DNA of 58,746 nucleotides from Alphaproteobacteria bacterium (GTDB lineage Bacteria; Pseudomonadota; Alphaproteobacteria; Micropepsales; Micropepsaceae). The position numbers and the translations under genes are program-made. Of this stretch, positions 16,780 to 26,259 are shown piece by piece. The stretch is taken from positions 1-58,746 of the forward strand of contig JAGOBA010000020.1 in NCBI GenBank assembly GCA_017983635.1, written 5' to 3'. Under the pieces are notes generated by a model, which was not told where the DNA came from, did not search any database, and was given only the letters and a program-made list of their open reading frames with translations. How positions within the stretch are numbered: position 1 is the stretch's first letter; every line of letters begins with the position of its first letter.

Positions 16780-17535
16780 TCAATGCGCGTGGGTGAACAG
16801 CAGGTAGAGGCCTTGCGCTACGGATATCGCCCCGACGATGAGGACGATCGTCTTGGTCCAGCGGCGGAAGTTCTCGTTCGACATCTTTTCGAGGATCGGC
16901 CCGGCGAGCGTGGTGCCGACCACCGCCGCAATGATCGCGGCGGCGTAAACATCAAGCCCCAGCGCTGGGGCTTGCGCGATCAGCACGCCGTAGTAGCCGA
17001 CTTTCAGCGTGTGGCTGAACGCTTGCGTCGCGGCCTTCGTGGCGACGACGGCGCGCCGGTCGAGTTTGGAGCGCACGAAGAACGTGTCGAGCAACGGGCC
17101 GGCGACGCCGGCGATCAGCTGCAAGCCCGCGACGACGAAGCCGCACGCAACGGCGTGCCAGGTCTTGGTGGCGTCGAGCGCCCAACGCTTCGGGATCGCG
17201 AAGGCGGCGTAGGGCACCAGCCCCAAAATGATCAGCATCACCGGCTTGTCGGGCACGTAGGCGAAGACGAATGGCACGATGATCGCGGGCAGGGCGCCGA
17301 GCGTGTAGAGACCGATAATCCGCCAATCGATCCACTGCCGCCAAATGACCGCGCGCCAGCCGTTGGAGAAGAACTGCGTGATGCCGTGCAGGACCATCGC
17401 GGCTTGCACGGGGAGCAAGAGCCCCAGCACCAGCATCAGGATCAGGCCGCCGGCCATGCCGAAGATGCCGGAGATGATGGAGGTGACGACGACGACCGCG
17501 CCGATCAGAAGGCTTAAGGGGAGGGCAATCGACAA
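16780..17535 (-). CDS. TSUP family transporter (sulfite exporter TauE/SafE)
   Basis: A 251-residue inner-membrane protein with seven or eight hydrophobic helices. The first, VVVVTSIISGIFGMAGGLIL, carries the family's G-GGG pattern, and the second half repeats a related pattern (GLQLIAGVAGPLLDTFFV). Members move sulfite, sulfoacetate or other organic anions. The substrate here is unknown, and closeness to a CoA-related cluster is only suggestive. The start appears to be TTG 17535. Confidence 0.82.
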   Translation of the reverse strand: MSIALPLSLLIGAVVVVTSIISGIFGMAGGLILMLVLGLLLPVQAAMVLHGITQFFSNGWRAVIWRQWIDWRIIGLYTLGALPAIIVPFVFAYVPDKPVMLIILGLVPYAAFAIPKRWALDATKTWHAVACGFVVAGLQLIAGVAGPLLDTFFVRSKLDRRAVVATKAATQAFSHTLKVGYYGVLIAQAPALGLDVYAAAIIAAVVGTTLAGPILEKMSNENFRRWTKTIVLIVGAISVAQGLYLLFTHAH

Positions 17536-17634
17536 GGTGAGACTCTCTCGTTGGTCTCAATATTTGCGCTGTCGTACCGCCTGTCGATGGATGATCAGCC
17601 GAATCAACGTGTGACGATTGCTGCACCTCTCGCT

Positions 17635-17723
17635 ATTCGTCATGGCCGGGCTTGACCCGGCCACCCAGGGTCGCACGCTGAGCGGTTGCCTGGGTGGCCG
17701 GGTCAAGCCCGGCCATGACGAAT
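17635..17723. repeat. 35-bp perfect inverted repeat
   Basis: Positions 17635-17669 (starting ATTCGTCATGGCCGGGCTTG) and 17689-17723 are perfect reverse complements around a 19-base loop. CATGGCCGGGCTTGACCCGG is a widespread alphaproteobacterial extragenic palindrome. It sits between the recG stop and the TSUP start, both on the minus strand, and may also end recG transcription. Confidence 0.85.
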
Positions 17724-17748
17724 AAACGGGACATGATGCAGCGGCGTG

Positions 17749-19833
17749 TCACCCCGACTTGATCGTCTTCACGGCGTCGTCTTGTTCGAAGAGGTAGAGC
17801 AACACGCGCAGCGCTTCGCCACGCGGAGTCTTGAGGTCCGCGTCGCGGTTGACGATAAGGCGGGCGTCGTCGCGGGCGGGTTCGACGAGGTCGCTGTGGA
17901 CGGCGAGATCGGCGAGGCGAAACTCGGGTAGACCGGATTGGCGTTCGCCCAGGAGTTCACCGGCGCCGCGCAGCCGGAGGTCCTCCTCGGCGATCTTGAA
18001 GCCGTCTTCCGTCGTGCGCAGACAATCGAGGCGTGCGCGCGCCGTCTCGCCCAGCGGCGATTGGTAGAGCAGCAAACACGTCGACGGCTTGTCGCCGCGC
18101 CCGACGCGGCCGCGGAGCTGGTGGAGCTGCGCCAGGCCGAAGCGTTCGGCGTGTTCGATGACGATGATCGTGGCGTCGGGCACATCGACGCCGACCTCGA
18201 TGACGGTGGTCGCGACGAGGATGTTGGCGGCGCCGGAGCGGAAGTCGCCGATCGCTTGATCCTTTTCCGTTGGTTTCATGCGGCCGTGGATCAGGCGGAC
18301 ATGATCGCCGAACGCTGCCTTGAGGACGTCGAAACGTTCTTCGGCGGCGGTGAGGTCGAGATCTTGGTTCTCTTCGACCAAGGGGCAGACCCAGAAAATG
18401 CGTTCGCCGCGCGTAACGGCACGTTCGACGGCGTCGGTCACCTCGTCCAGGCGGGTGAGCGGAATAGCGCGGGTGGTAATCGGTTTGCGGCCGGCGGGCT
18501 TTTCGGTGAGGCGCGACATGTCCATGTCGCCGTAAGCGGTGAGCGCCAGCGTGCGCGGGATTGGCGTCGCGGTCATCACCAAGATGTCGGCCGGCCGGTT
18601 GCCCTTACCGGAGAGTGCGAGGCGCTGGTGCACGCCGAAGCGGTGCTGCTCGTCGACGACGACGAGGCCGAGGTCATGGAAGATAACAGTCTCGCCGATC
18701 AAGGCGTGGGTACCGATCAGAATTTTGAGGGTGCCCGATTGCAGGTTATCCAGCAGATCCTCGCGCTCGCGGCCCTTTTCGCGGCTGGTGAGCAGCGCCA
18801 GCGAGACGCCGGCGGCTTCGGCGAGCGGCTTCAATGCGGACGCGTGTTGGCGGGCGAGCACTTCGGTCGGCGCCATGAGGGCAGCCTGCGCGCCGCATTC
18901 GATCGCGTTCAGCATGGCGAAAAAAGCGACGAGCGTTTTGCCCGCGCCGACGTCGCCTTGCAGCATTCGGAGCATCCGCAACTCGGTCGCCATATCGGCG
19001 AAGATTTCTTCAAGGGCCACTGTCTGCGACTTCGTCAGCGTGAAGCGCAGCGCTGCCAGCGCCTTCGCGCGAAGTTTGCCGTCGCCCCTTAGCGCGCGGC
19101 CTTTCACCTTGCGCATGCGCGCACGGGCCAGCGCCAGCGCGAGTTGGCTGGCGAGCATTTCGTCGAAGGCCAGGCGGCGTCGCTCCGGCGTGGTCGGGTC
19201 GAGATCGGTAAGGCCCTGCGGCGCGTGCAGTTTGGTGAGCGCTGCATGCCAGGCGGGCCAGCCTTGCTTCTTCAACCAAGCCGGATCCTGCCACTCCGGG
19301 AGCTCGGGGGCTTTCTCCAGCGCTTGGCCGACCGCGCGCGTGAGCGTCCGCGGCGGCAGACCTTCGGTGCCGCCGTAGACCGGTTCGATCGCGGACGCGG
19401 TCTCGAAGCCTTTTTCGTCGAGGATGCGTTCGGGGTGGGTGAGCTGCGGGCGCCCGCCGAAGCGTTCGACTTTGCCGCTGACGTAGCGCACCTCGCCGAC
19501 GGGGAACGCTTTGCTCAAATAATCTTTGTGTCCCCGGAAGAACACGAGGTCGATGAACCCCGTGTCGTCGGTCGCACGGATCTTGTACGGCGCCCGCGTG
19601 ACGCGTGAGGGCGTATGCTCGACGACGGTCAGCTTCAGCGTGACGGTTTCCTTGTCCGGCGCGTCACGGATCGTGCTCATAAGGCGCCAGTCGTTGATCG
19701 TGACCGGCTTGTGCCAGATCAGATCGACGAGGCGCGGCCCCGCGATCTTCCCAATCAACTTCGCAAAGCGCGGCCCAATCCCCTGCAAAGAGGCAACGTC
19801 GGCGAACAGAGGAAAGAGAATCTGCGGGCGCAT
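17749..19833 (-). CDS. recG: ATP-dependent DNA helicase RecG
   Basis: A 694-residue replication-fork and Holliday-junction remodelling helicase. The wedge/OB domain is at the N-terminus (LQGIGPRFAKLIGKI, then VSGKVERFGGRPQLTHPERI). The motor has Walker A QGDVGAGKTLVAFFAML near residue 290, motif II VVVDEQHRFGVHQR, motif III MTATPIPRTLAL, and motifs V/VI VATTVIEVGVDVPDA and QLRGRVGRG. Length and order match the family. The start is ATG 19833. Confidence 0.97.
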   Translation of the reverse strand: MRPQILFPLFADVASLQGIGPRFAKLIGKIAGPRLVDLIWHKPVTINDWRLMSTIRDAPDKETVTLKLTVVEHTPSRVTRAPYKIRATDDTGFIDLVFFRGHKDYLSKAFPVGEVRYVSGKVERFGGRPQLTHPERILDEKGFETASAIEPVYGGTEGLPPRTLTRAVGQALEKAPELPEWQDPAWLKKQGWPAWHAALTKLHAPQGLTDLDPTTPERRRLAFDEMLASQLALALARARMRKVKGRALRGDGKLRAKALAALRFTLTKSQTVALEEIFADMATELRMLRMLQGDVGAGKTLVAFFAMLNAIECGAQAALMAPTEVLARQHASALKPLAEAAGVSLALLTSREKGREREDLLDNLQSGTLKILIGTHALIGETVIFHDLGLVVVDEQHRFGVHQRLALSGKGNRPADILVMTATPIPRTLALTAYGDMDMSRLTEKPAGRKPITTRAIPLTRLDEVTDAVERAVTRGERIFWVCPLVEENQDLDLTAAEERFDVLKAAFGDHVRLIHGRMKPTEKDQAIGDFRSGAANILVATTVIEVGVDVPDATIIVIEHAERFGLAQLHQLRGRVGRGDKPSTCLLLYQSPLGETARARLDCLRTTEDGFKIAEEDLRLRGAGELLGERQSGLPEFRLADLAVHSDLVEPARDDARLIVNRDADLKTPRGEALRVLLYLFEQDDAVKTIKSG

Positions 19834-19919
19834 CGGGGCGACATTAGGCTGTCGCGCTCAAACTAGGAAAGGCGTCAAGGTGCGCGTGGGTCCGGGGTCG
19901 CGCTGGGTGATCAGGAGTG

Positions 19920-20825
19920 TCAGTCCCACCAAAAATACCACCAGTCGTGCTCCATCAGGCACGCAGCCAAGGTTTCAAGTGTGTCAACGCCTTGGTCAAC
20001 GGTGTCGGGGCAGAACTCGTAGTGCTCCGTCGCGAGCGCAAGCGCCTCTTCACGAGATTTGGGTTTCGAGGCTGCGCGCAAATTGAGAACGTCTCCAGAC
20101 ATCCCAACCAGCTCAAGCTGATACCGACCTCGCCAGTGTCGAAAGGCTGCGATATGCGCTTCCGGTGCTGGGCAGTCATTCCATCCGCCATAGTTGAGAA
20201 GGGCGAAGGCTTCTGTCCAGTCCTTGATGGGCAGGAGCGCTATGCAGACTTCGGTACTCGGTCTCGTGATGAGTTGCTCGTTCTCGAGAGTGGCCGTTTG
20301 TGCAACCGACAGGCCGGCATCCGATGGTGTTTCCGTGGGCCAGGGGCCGCGGGCAGGGAAGTCATCGGCGCTTCCCGGAAACTGTCGTAGCATTGCTTCG
20401 TAGGCTTCGGCGAAGCGTGGATCGGACTTTCGGTCAGTCTCGATCATTGCTTGGAGACGAGCTTTGCCTGCCCGAAGGTCCTGCGGGAAATGATACTTGG
20501 CTGCTGCCGCGAGGATATCGTCGCTCTTCTCACGCCTGGGGCTTTGTTGCTGTTCAGCAATCCGAAAGAGATCGTCTTCGGACCCTATAACTATTGGATG
20601 GATTCCAGGGCGCCGCTTGAGCGTTTCCCATGTTGAGAGCGCCGTGGCGCCAGGTACGCGAATGATTTCAAACGGAAAGCTTCTTAGGATCGACGCCTTT
20701 ATCTCAGCGTATCGCGCATCGTGGCCAGATGTCTCGGGCGGGTTTGCGTTCGCCATGCCGGCACCCCTGAGCGTCAAGGCGCCAACTGCGGCCCCAAGAC
20801 CAACAACAAACTGCCGACGTTCCAC
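19920..20825 (-). CDS. Tat-exported DUF4253 protein
   Basis: A 301-residue protein. The N-terminus MERRQFVVGLGAAVGALTL has a twin-arginine signal, suggesting folded export. The C-terminal part from about residue 190 matches DUF4253: NYGGWNDCPAPEAHIAAFRH, then LELVGMSGDVLNLR, REEALALATEHYEFCPDTVD, and a Trp-rich end (WWYFWWD). Function is unknown; DUF4253 proteins are often seen in toxin-immunity and contact-system neighbourhoods (general knowledge, not tested here). Confidence 0.8.
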   Translation of the reverse strand: MERRQFVVGLGAAVGALTLRGAGMANANPPETSGHDARYAEIKASILRSFPFEIIRVPGATALSTWETLKRRPGIHPIVIGSEDDLFRIAEQQQSPRREKSDDILAAAAKYHFPQDLRAGKARLQAMIETDRKSDPRFAEAYEAMLRQFPGSADDFPARGPWPTETPSDAGLSVAQTATLENEQLITRPSTEVCIALLPIKDWTEAFALLNYGGWNDCPAPEAHIAAFRHWRGRYQLELVGMSGDVLNLRAASKPKSREEALALATEHYEFCPDTVDQGVDTLETLAACLMEHDWWYFWWD

Positions 20826-20889
20826 GTTCGCCTCCTCGTGGATGGACAGGCGGAGTGTAGTTCGTGGCCGCAGGCGACGGAAGGCTAAA

Positions 20890-21088
20890 TCAGGGCGCCC
20901 TCAGTTCTCCAATAGTCGCCTCGTTGTAATTCGTGATGATCGAGACGTGGCCTTCTTCTTCGGGGAAGTGGGCGCGGGCGCTGGGGATGTGCTTGGCGTA
21001 GTGGCGGCCGATGGAGATGGGGACTTGGGCGTCGTAGGTGCCGTGCCAAATGCTCACCGGCATTGCGATGTCGCCCAGCGTGAAGGGC
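20890..21088 (-). pseudogene. 3' fragment of an alpha/beta hydrolase (duplicate)
   Basis: Bases 20894-21088 match 21536-21730, the 3' end of the intact hydrolase gene, at about 92% identity over 195 bases with no gap. The fragment encodes the last 65 residues (PFTLGDIAMPVSIWHGTYDA ... IGELRAP) but has neither the nucleophile region nor a plausible start. It is a leftover of a partial tandem duplication that now flanks the CPCC gene. Confidence 0.85.
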
Positions 21089-21161
21089 GGGCGCATGGCG
21101 CTCAAGCTAGGCGGAGGTTAGCCGGATTGCGACCCCGGACATTGGGATGTAGCGTGTGATC

Positions 21162-21527
21162 ATGACATCAGCAGACTCGGTCAGTTGCCCATGCTGTGGA
21201 TTTCCAACGCTGTCGGAGCGATGTCGTTGGGAGATTTGCACGATTTGCTGGTGGGAGGATGACGGCCAGGACGATCCCCGGGCTGATGAGGCTTGGCGCG
21301 GGCCGAACCGGCACTATTCGCTGGCCGCTGCGCGGCGGAACTTTCGAGATCACTTCCACATGTTTGACAAGGGACACGGAATTCCCGAAGTCGAAAAACC
21401 TTCGCCAAAAGGGACTGCACTTCTCGAGTATGTCGCCGGAGTTCTAGATGGACGCGAGCGGATCGATCAGGCCAAGCTGAATTTGTTGCTTCAGGCTTAC
21501 CCAAAACTTGCAGGCGAGGGCTCCTAG
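21162..21527 (+). CDS. CPCC-type cysteine-rich protein
   Basis: A 121-residue cytoplasmic protein. The N-terminal zinc-binding-like region reads SCPCCGFPTLSERCRWEICT followed by ICWWEDDGQDDP, matching the CPCC (PF14206-type) family, and RGPNRHYSLAAARRNF follows. The start is ATG 21162; GTG 21156 is in frame. It lies between a hydrolase fragment and the intact hydrolase, convergent with the latter with four bases between stops. Function unknown. Confidence 0.75.
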   Translation: MTSADSVSCPCCGFPTLSERCRWEICTICWWEDDGQDDPRADEAWRGPNRHYSLAAARRNFRDHFHMFDKGHGIPEVEKPSPKGTALLEYVAGVLDGRERIDQAKLNLLLQAYPKLAGEGS

Positions 21528-21531
21528 TAAT

Positions 21532-22437
21532 TCACGGCGCCCTCAGTTCTCCAATAATAGCCTCGATGTAGTTCGTGATGATCGAAACATGGCCCTCTTG
21601 CTCGGGGAAGTGGGCGCGGGCGCCGGGGATGTGTTTGGCATAGTGGCGGCCGATGGAGATGGGGACTTGCGCATCGTAGGTGCCGTGCCAAATGCTCACC
21701 GGCATCGCGATGTCGCCCAGGGTGAAGGGCCAGGGTTCGCCGTAGACGCGGGCGTCTGACGTTGGGCCTTTGGCGGACGCGCGCAGGCCTTCGCGAAAAC
21801 TCGTCAGCAGCATCTGCACGAACTCTGGTGTCATAGCGTCGACGTCGCGCGAGGCGCGCGGCAGGCGTGCGCGCATCTCTTTGAAGCGCTTTTCGGCGGC
21901 CGGGGTTCGGATCAGGGCGCGCATGACGTTGGCAAGGACGGCAGACGTCATTGGTCGTTGGCCCATGTCCAGGAGCAGGCCGACGCGGTTGTTGCCCATG
22001 CCGGGGGCCTCGGGCGGGCCTAAGCCGGCGATGATGGCGACCTTCGTCAGGCGGTCCTTCAAAAAGTACGCGCACGACGCTGCGTAAGGGCCACCGCCGG
22101 ACATGCCGATGACGGCGAACTTGGTGAGGCCCAGGTGGTCGGCGAGCTGTTCCACGTCGCGCGGCCAGTCGGCGAGCTTGCGGTTCGGATGCGGGTCGGA
22201 GAGGCCATAACCGGGCCGGTCGACGCCGATCATCTGCGCGCCCGGCACATCGAAGAAGCCGGCCTCGAGCCGCGAGCCGGGCCAGCCGTGGAAATAGAAC
22301 ACCGGAAATGCAGTCTTCGGGCCGAACTGCGCAAACCCTAGGCGGCGGCCATCCTTCAGCTTCGCCGTCTGCATCGTGCGCGCCAGGGCGCCGTCGGGGC
22401 GGGCGCGGGACAAGGGGATGGGGGCGTTCAAGTTCAT
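21532..22437 (-). CDS. Alpha/beta hydrolase
   Basis: A 302-residue alpha/beta-hydrolase-fold protein. The oxyanion region is PVFYFHGWPGSRLEAGFF, followed by GVDRPGYGLSD. The nucleophile elbow is VIGMSGGGPYA with the serine in GMSGG. The late acidic and His region is SIWHGTYDAQVP and EQEGHVSI. The start is ATG 22437 (MNLNAPIPL); an upstream TTG is possible. The substrate is unknown. Its last 195 bases are duplicated at 20894-21088. Confidence 0.85.
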   Translation of the reverse strand: MNLNAPIPLSRARPDGALARTMQTAKLKDGRRLGFAQFGPKTAFPVFYFHGWPGSRLEAGFFDVPGAQMIGVDRPGYGLSDPHPNRKLADWPRDVEQLADHLGLTKFAVIGMSGGGPYAASCAYFLKDRLTKVAIIAGLGPPEAPGMGNNRVGLLLDMGQRPMTSAVLANVMRALIRTPAAEKRFKEMRARLPRASRDVDAMTPEFVQMLLTSFREGLRASAKGPTSDARVYGEPWPFTLGDIAMPVSIWHGTYDAQVPISIGRHYAKHIPGARAHFPEQEGHVSIITNYIEAIIGELRAP

Positions 22438-22501
22438 GGCCACTTTATGTGGGACGTTGCGCCGGTTGTGCAAGGCGACGGCTTGGTCCTATAGACGGGG
22501 G

Positions 22502-22777
22502 ATGACGGACGACACAGAACTGGCGCGGCGTAAACGGGTGCGTTTTCGCGCCTGGCACCGCGGCATGAAGGAAGTCGACCTGATTCTGGGTCCCTTCGCG
22601 GACGCGCATGCCGACAGCCTTGACGAGGCGGGGTTGGAGGCGTTCGAAGAGCTGCTGAGTGTTCCCGACAACGATCTCTATGACTGGTTGTGCGAGCGTC
22701 GCACGCCGCCCGAGCGCTATCGCACGAAACTGTATGAGCAAATTCACGATTTTAGCCGGCGCGCCCGAGGGCTATGA
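22502..22777 (+). CDS. sdhE: FAD assembly factor SdhE
   Basis: A 91-residue small helical protein that promotes covalent flavinylation of succinate dehydrogenase SdhA. The diagnostic RGxxE motif is present (AWHRGMKEVDLILGPFAD near residue 18), followed by LLSVPDNDLYDWL. The start is ATG 22502. It overlaps mfd by 44 bases, so translation of the two is coupled, the sdhE-mfd pairing often seen in alphaproteobacteria. Confidence 0.92.
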   Translation: MTDDTELARRKRVRFRAWHRGMKEVDLILGPFADAHADSLDEAGLEAFEELLSVPDNDLYDWLCERRTPPERYRTKLYEQIHDFSRRARGL

Positions 22778-25700
22778 CGCAGTTGTGATCGCCGAGGCGG
22801 TCACGAAATCCGGGGCCACGCATCTCCACATCGCGCGCGACGAGCAGCGATCGGCGGCGCTTGCCGAGGCGCTGAAGTTCTTTGCGCCGAAGCTTTCCGT
22901 TTTGATGTTCCCGGGCTGGGACTGTCTGCCCTACGACCGCGTCTCGCCGAAGGCGGAGGTCGCGGCGGAGCGCATGGCGACGCTGACCGCGTTGACCTCG
23001 AACGCGAAGGGACCGCGGGTCGTGATTGCGACGGTGAGCGCTGCGCTGCAGCGGGTGCCCCCGCGCAATGCGGTGGCGAGCGCAAGCTTCTCCGCGCGTA
23101 AGGGCGGGACGGTGAAGCGGGACGATCTGCTGGCGTTTTTGGGTCGCAACGGCTTCATGAGCGCGAGCTCGGTGGTGGAGCCCGGCGACTTTGCCGTGCG
23201 TGGTGGGATCGTCGATATCTTTCCGCCGGGGGTGGAGTTGCCGTTCCGGCTCGACTTCTTCGGGGACACGGTGGAGACGATCCGGCGCTTCGAGCCGGAG
23301 ACCCAAACCTCCGTCGGCGAAGTCGATCAGGTGACGCTGACGCCGGTCAGCGAGGTGCCGCTGGACAAGACGTCGATCCAGCGCTTCCGCTCGGGCTATA
23401 TCGCGGCGTTCGGGGCCGTGTTGGGCGACGATCCGCTGTATGAGGCGGTGAGTGCAGGGCGTAAGCACGCCGGCATGGAGCACTGGCTGCCGCTGTTTCA
23501 CGAGCGGCTGGAGACGCTGTTCGACTACACCGGCGATGCGGCGGTGACACTCGATCATCAGGTCGAGGAATCGCATGCGGCGCGGTTGACGCTGATCGCC
23601 GACTATCACGACGCGCGGGCGACGGCGCGGGCTGAGGCGAAGAGCGCGATCAAGGGGATGGCGCCGCCCTATAAGCCGCTGGCGGCGGAGACGCTCTACC
23701 TGCTGGATGCGGATTGGACCGCGGCGCTGACGAAGCGTGGGGCCAGGCAGTTCTCGCCGTTCAAGCCAGTGGAGATGTCGGGGCAGATGGACGCCGGCGC
23801 GCTGCGCGGGCGTGACTTCGCGCCCGAGCGCGTGGCGGCGTCGAAGAACGTGTTCGATAGCGTCGCGGCCGCGATCCGCGAGATCCAGGGCAAGAAGAAG
23901 CGCGTGGTGATCGCGTGCTGGTCGGCCGGGTCCGCCGATCGCATGGGCGGCGTGCTGGCCGATCACGGTGTCGCCGCCATCCGCACGTTGGATACGTGGG
24001 GTGAGCTCATCGATCTGCACCCGCAGGCGGTGGGGCTGATCGTGCTCGGGCTTGAGCAAGGGTTTGAGACCGAGAAGATCGCCGTCATCTCGGAGCAGGA
24101 CATTCTGGGCGACCGGATCGTCCGGCGCCAAGGGCGGCAGAAGCGGGCCGCGAACTTCATCGCCGAAGCGGCGGCGCTGAACACGAGCGACCTGGTCGTG
24201 CATGTCGATCACGGGATCGGACGGTATCTGGGCTTGAAGACGATCGAGGCGGCAGGCGCGCCGCACGATTGTTTGGAGCTGCAATACGATGGCGGAAAGC
24301 TGTTTCTGCCGGTTGAGAATATCGAGCTCTTGTCGCGCTATGGCGCGGACGACGAAGGCGCGGTGCTCGACCGGCTCGGCGGCTCCGGCTGGCAGACGCG
24401 CAAAGCAAAGCTCAAGAACCGCATCCGCGATATGGCGGAGCAGCTGATCAAGGTCGCGGCGGAACGGCAGTTGCGCGAGGGCACGGTGATCGACGCGCCG
24501 CACGGCGTGTACGAAGAGTTCTGCGCGCGCTTCCCCTATGGCGAGACCGAGGATCAGGAAAAGGCGATTGCCGACGTAATGGAAGATCTCACGCGCGGTC
24601 GGCCGATGGATCGGCTGGTCTGCGGCGACGTCGGCTTCGGCAAGACGGAGGTTGCGCTGCGTGCGGCGTTCGTCGTCGCGATGACGGGGCGGCAGGTGGC
24701 CGTCGTGGTGCCGACGACGTTGCTGGCGCGGCAACACTTCAAGACCTTCTCGACGCGGTTTCAGGGTTTTCCGGTCAAGGTGCGCCAGCTCTCGCGCATG
24801 GTGACGCCGAAGGACGCGGCCGAAACGCGCGCGGCGATTGCGTCGGGGCAAGTCGATGTCGTTGTCGGCACGCATGCGCTGCTGGCGAAGTCGATCGAGT
24901 TTCGCGACCTAGGCCTGCTGGTCGTCGACGAGGAGCAGCACTTCGGCGTCTCGCATAAGGAGCGGCTGAAGCAGCTGCGCGCGGAAGTGCACGTGCTGAC
25001 GCTGACCGCAACGCCGATCCCGCGGACGCTGCAGTTGGCGCTCTCGGGCGTGAAGGAAATGTCGATCATCGCGACGCCGCCGATCGACCGGCTGGCCGTG
25101 CGCACGTTCGTGTCGCCGTTCGACCCGGTGACGCTGCGCGAGGCACTGCTGCGCGAGCACTATCGCGGGGGGCAGAGCTTCTATGTCTGCCCGCGGATTT
25201 CCGATTTGGCCGAGGCCGAAGAGTTTTTGAAACTCACGGTGCCGGAGGTGAAGGTTGGCATCGCGCACGGGCAGATGGCGCCGACGCGGCTCGAAGACAT
25301 CATGTCCGCGTTCTATGACGGAAAGTTCGACGTGCTGTTATCGACGCCGATCGTGGAAAGTGGGCTCGACATTCCGACGGCGAACACGCTGATCGTGCAT
25401 CGCGCGAACATTTTCGGGCTGGCGCAGCTTTATCAATTGCGCGGACGCATCGGGCGGTCGAAGGCGCGCGCCTATGCCTATTTCACGGTGCCGGCGGATC
25501 GAAAGCTCACAGACAACGCGGACAGGCGGTTGAAGGTGCTGCAGGCGCTGGACACGCTGGGCGCGGGCTTCAGCCTTGCCAGCCACGATCTCGACATCCG
25601 CGGTGCCGGCAATCTCCTCGGTGAGGAGCAGTCGGGCGAGGTGCGCGAAGTAGGCATTGAGCTTTATCAGGACATGCTGGAAGAGGCCGTGGCCAGCTTG

Positions 25701-26177
25701 CGCGGCACGGTGCTGGAACGCGACGAGACGTGGTCGCCGCAAATCAATTTGGGCTCGGCCGTGTTGATCCCGGAAGGCTACGTGAGCGACCTCAACGTGC
25801 GGCTCGCGCTCTATCGGCGCCTCTCGACGCTGGAGACCGACGATGCGATCGGCACGTTCGGCGCCGAACTGATCGACCGCTTCGGCCCGATGCCGCCGGA
25901 AGTGAAGTCGCTGATGAAGATCGTCGCGATTAAGCGCCTCTGCCGCATCGCGCAAGTTGAGAAGATCGATGCGGGCCCCAAAGGCGCCACGATCACCTTC
26001 CGCAACAACGCGTTCTCGCAGCCCGCGAAGCTGATCGGCTGGATCGCGCAGAACCAGAAGATCGCGAAGGTGAGGCCCGATCAGAAGCTCGTCATCATGC
26101 GCGAATGGGCAACGCCGGAAGAACGCCTCACGGGCGCGGGACAGGTGCTGGCGAAGCTGGCGGAGATGGTGGGGTAG
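22734..26177 (+). CDS. mfd: Transcription-repair coupling factor Mfd
   Basis: A 1147-residue translocase that removes stalled RNA polymerase and recruits UvrA. The UvrB-like N-terminal part has PGWDCLPYDRVSP and GDFAVRGGIVDIFPPG. The RNA-polymerase-interaction region has DLVVHVDHGIGRYLGL. The RecG-like motor has Walker A CGDVGFGKTEVALRAAF near residue 625, DEEQHFGVSHKE, TATPIPRTLQL, and QLRGRIGRSKARAYAYF. The TRCF C-terminal domain follows. The start is ATG 22734 (MSKFTILAG), inside sdhE; the frame is open further upstream, but that part is sdhE sequence. Confidence 0.97.
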   Translation: MSKFTILAGAPEGYDAVVIAEAVTKSGATHLHIARDEQRSAALAEALKFFAPKLSVLMFPGWDCLPYDRVSPKAEVAAERMATLTALTSNAKGPRVVIATVSAALQRVPPRNAVASASFSARKGGTVKRDDLLAFLGRNGFMSASSVVEPGDFAVRGGIVDIFPPGVELPFRLDFFGDTVETIRRFEPETQTSVGEVDQVTLTPVSEVPLDKTSIQRFRSGYIAAFGAVLGDDPLYEAVSAGRKHAGMEHWLPLFHERLETLFDYTGDAAVTLDHQVEESHAARLTLIADYHDARATARAEAKSAIKGMAPPYKPLAAETLYLLDADWTAALTKRGARQFSPFKPVEMSGQMDAGALRGRDFAPERVAASKNVFDSVAAAIREIQGKKKRVVIACWSAGSADRMGGVLADHGVAAIRTLDTWGELIDLHPQAVGLIVLGLEQGFETEKIAVISEQDILGDRIVRRQGRQKRAANFIAEAAALNTSDLVVHVDHGIGRYLGLKTIEAAGAPHDCLELQYDGGKLFLPVENIELLSRYGADDEGAVLDRLGGSGWQTRKAKLKNRIRDMAEQLIKVAAERQLREGTVIDAPHGVYEEFCARFPYGETEDQEKAIADVMEDLTRGRPMDRLVCGDVGFGKTEVALRAAFVVAMTGRQVAVVVPTTLLARQHFKTFSTRFQGFPVKVRQLSRMVTPKDAAETRAAIASGQVDVVVGTHALLAKSIEFRDLGLLVVDEEQHFGVSHKERLKQLRAEVHVLTLTATPIPRTLQLALSGVKEMSIIATPPIDRLAVRTFVSPFDPVTLREALLREHYRGGQSFYVCPRISDLAEAEEFLKLTVPEVKVGIAHGQMAPTRLEDIMSAFYDGKFDVLLSTPIVESGLDIPTANTLIVHRANIFGLAQLYQLRGRIGRSKARAYAYFTVPADRKLTDNADRRLKVLQALDTLGAGFSLASHDLDIRGAGNLLGEEQSGEVREVGIELYQDMLEEAVASLRGTVLERDETWSPQINLGSAVLIPEGYVSDLNVRLALYRRLSTLETDDAIGTFGAELIDRFGPMPPEVKSLMKIVAIKRLCRIAQVEKIDAGPKGATITFRNNAFSQPAKLIGWIAQNQKIAKVRPDQKLVIMREWATPEERLTGAGQVLAKLAEMVG

Positions 26178-26210
26178 CGCGGTAGCAGCAGCCGCGGGCC
26201 CAACGAAAAA

Positions 26211-26232
26211 GGGCGGACCTTGCGGCCCGCCC
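26211..26232. terminator. Bidirectional terminator between mfd and ompA-like gene
   Basis: GGGCGGACC pairs with GGCCCGCCC (one mismatch) around a TTGC loop, preceded by AAAAA on the plus strand. The two flanking genes converge here, so it can serve both strands. Confidence 0.65.
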
Positions 26233-26259
26233 CAATTTCAACTGCTACACCAAGATCGA

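Noticed and set aside
22752..24875. A 707-residue minus-strand frame inside mfd
   Set aside because: Antisense shadow of mfd; the composition is Arg/His-rich and no motif is present.
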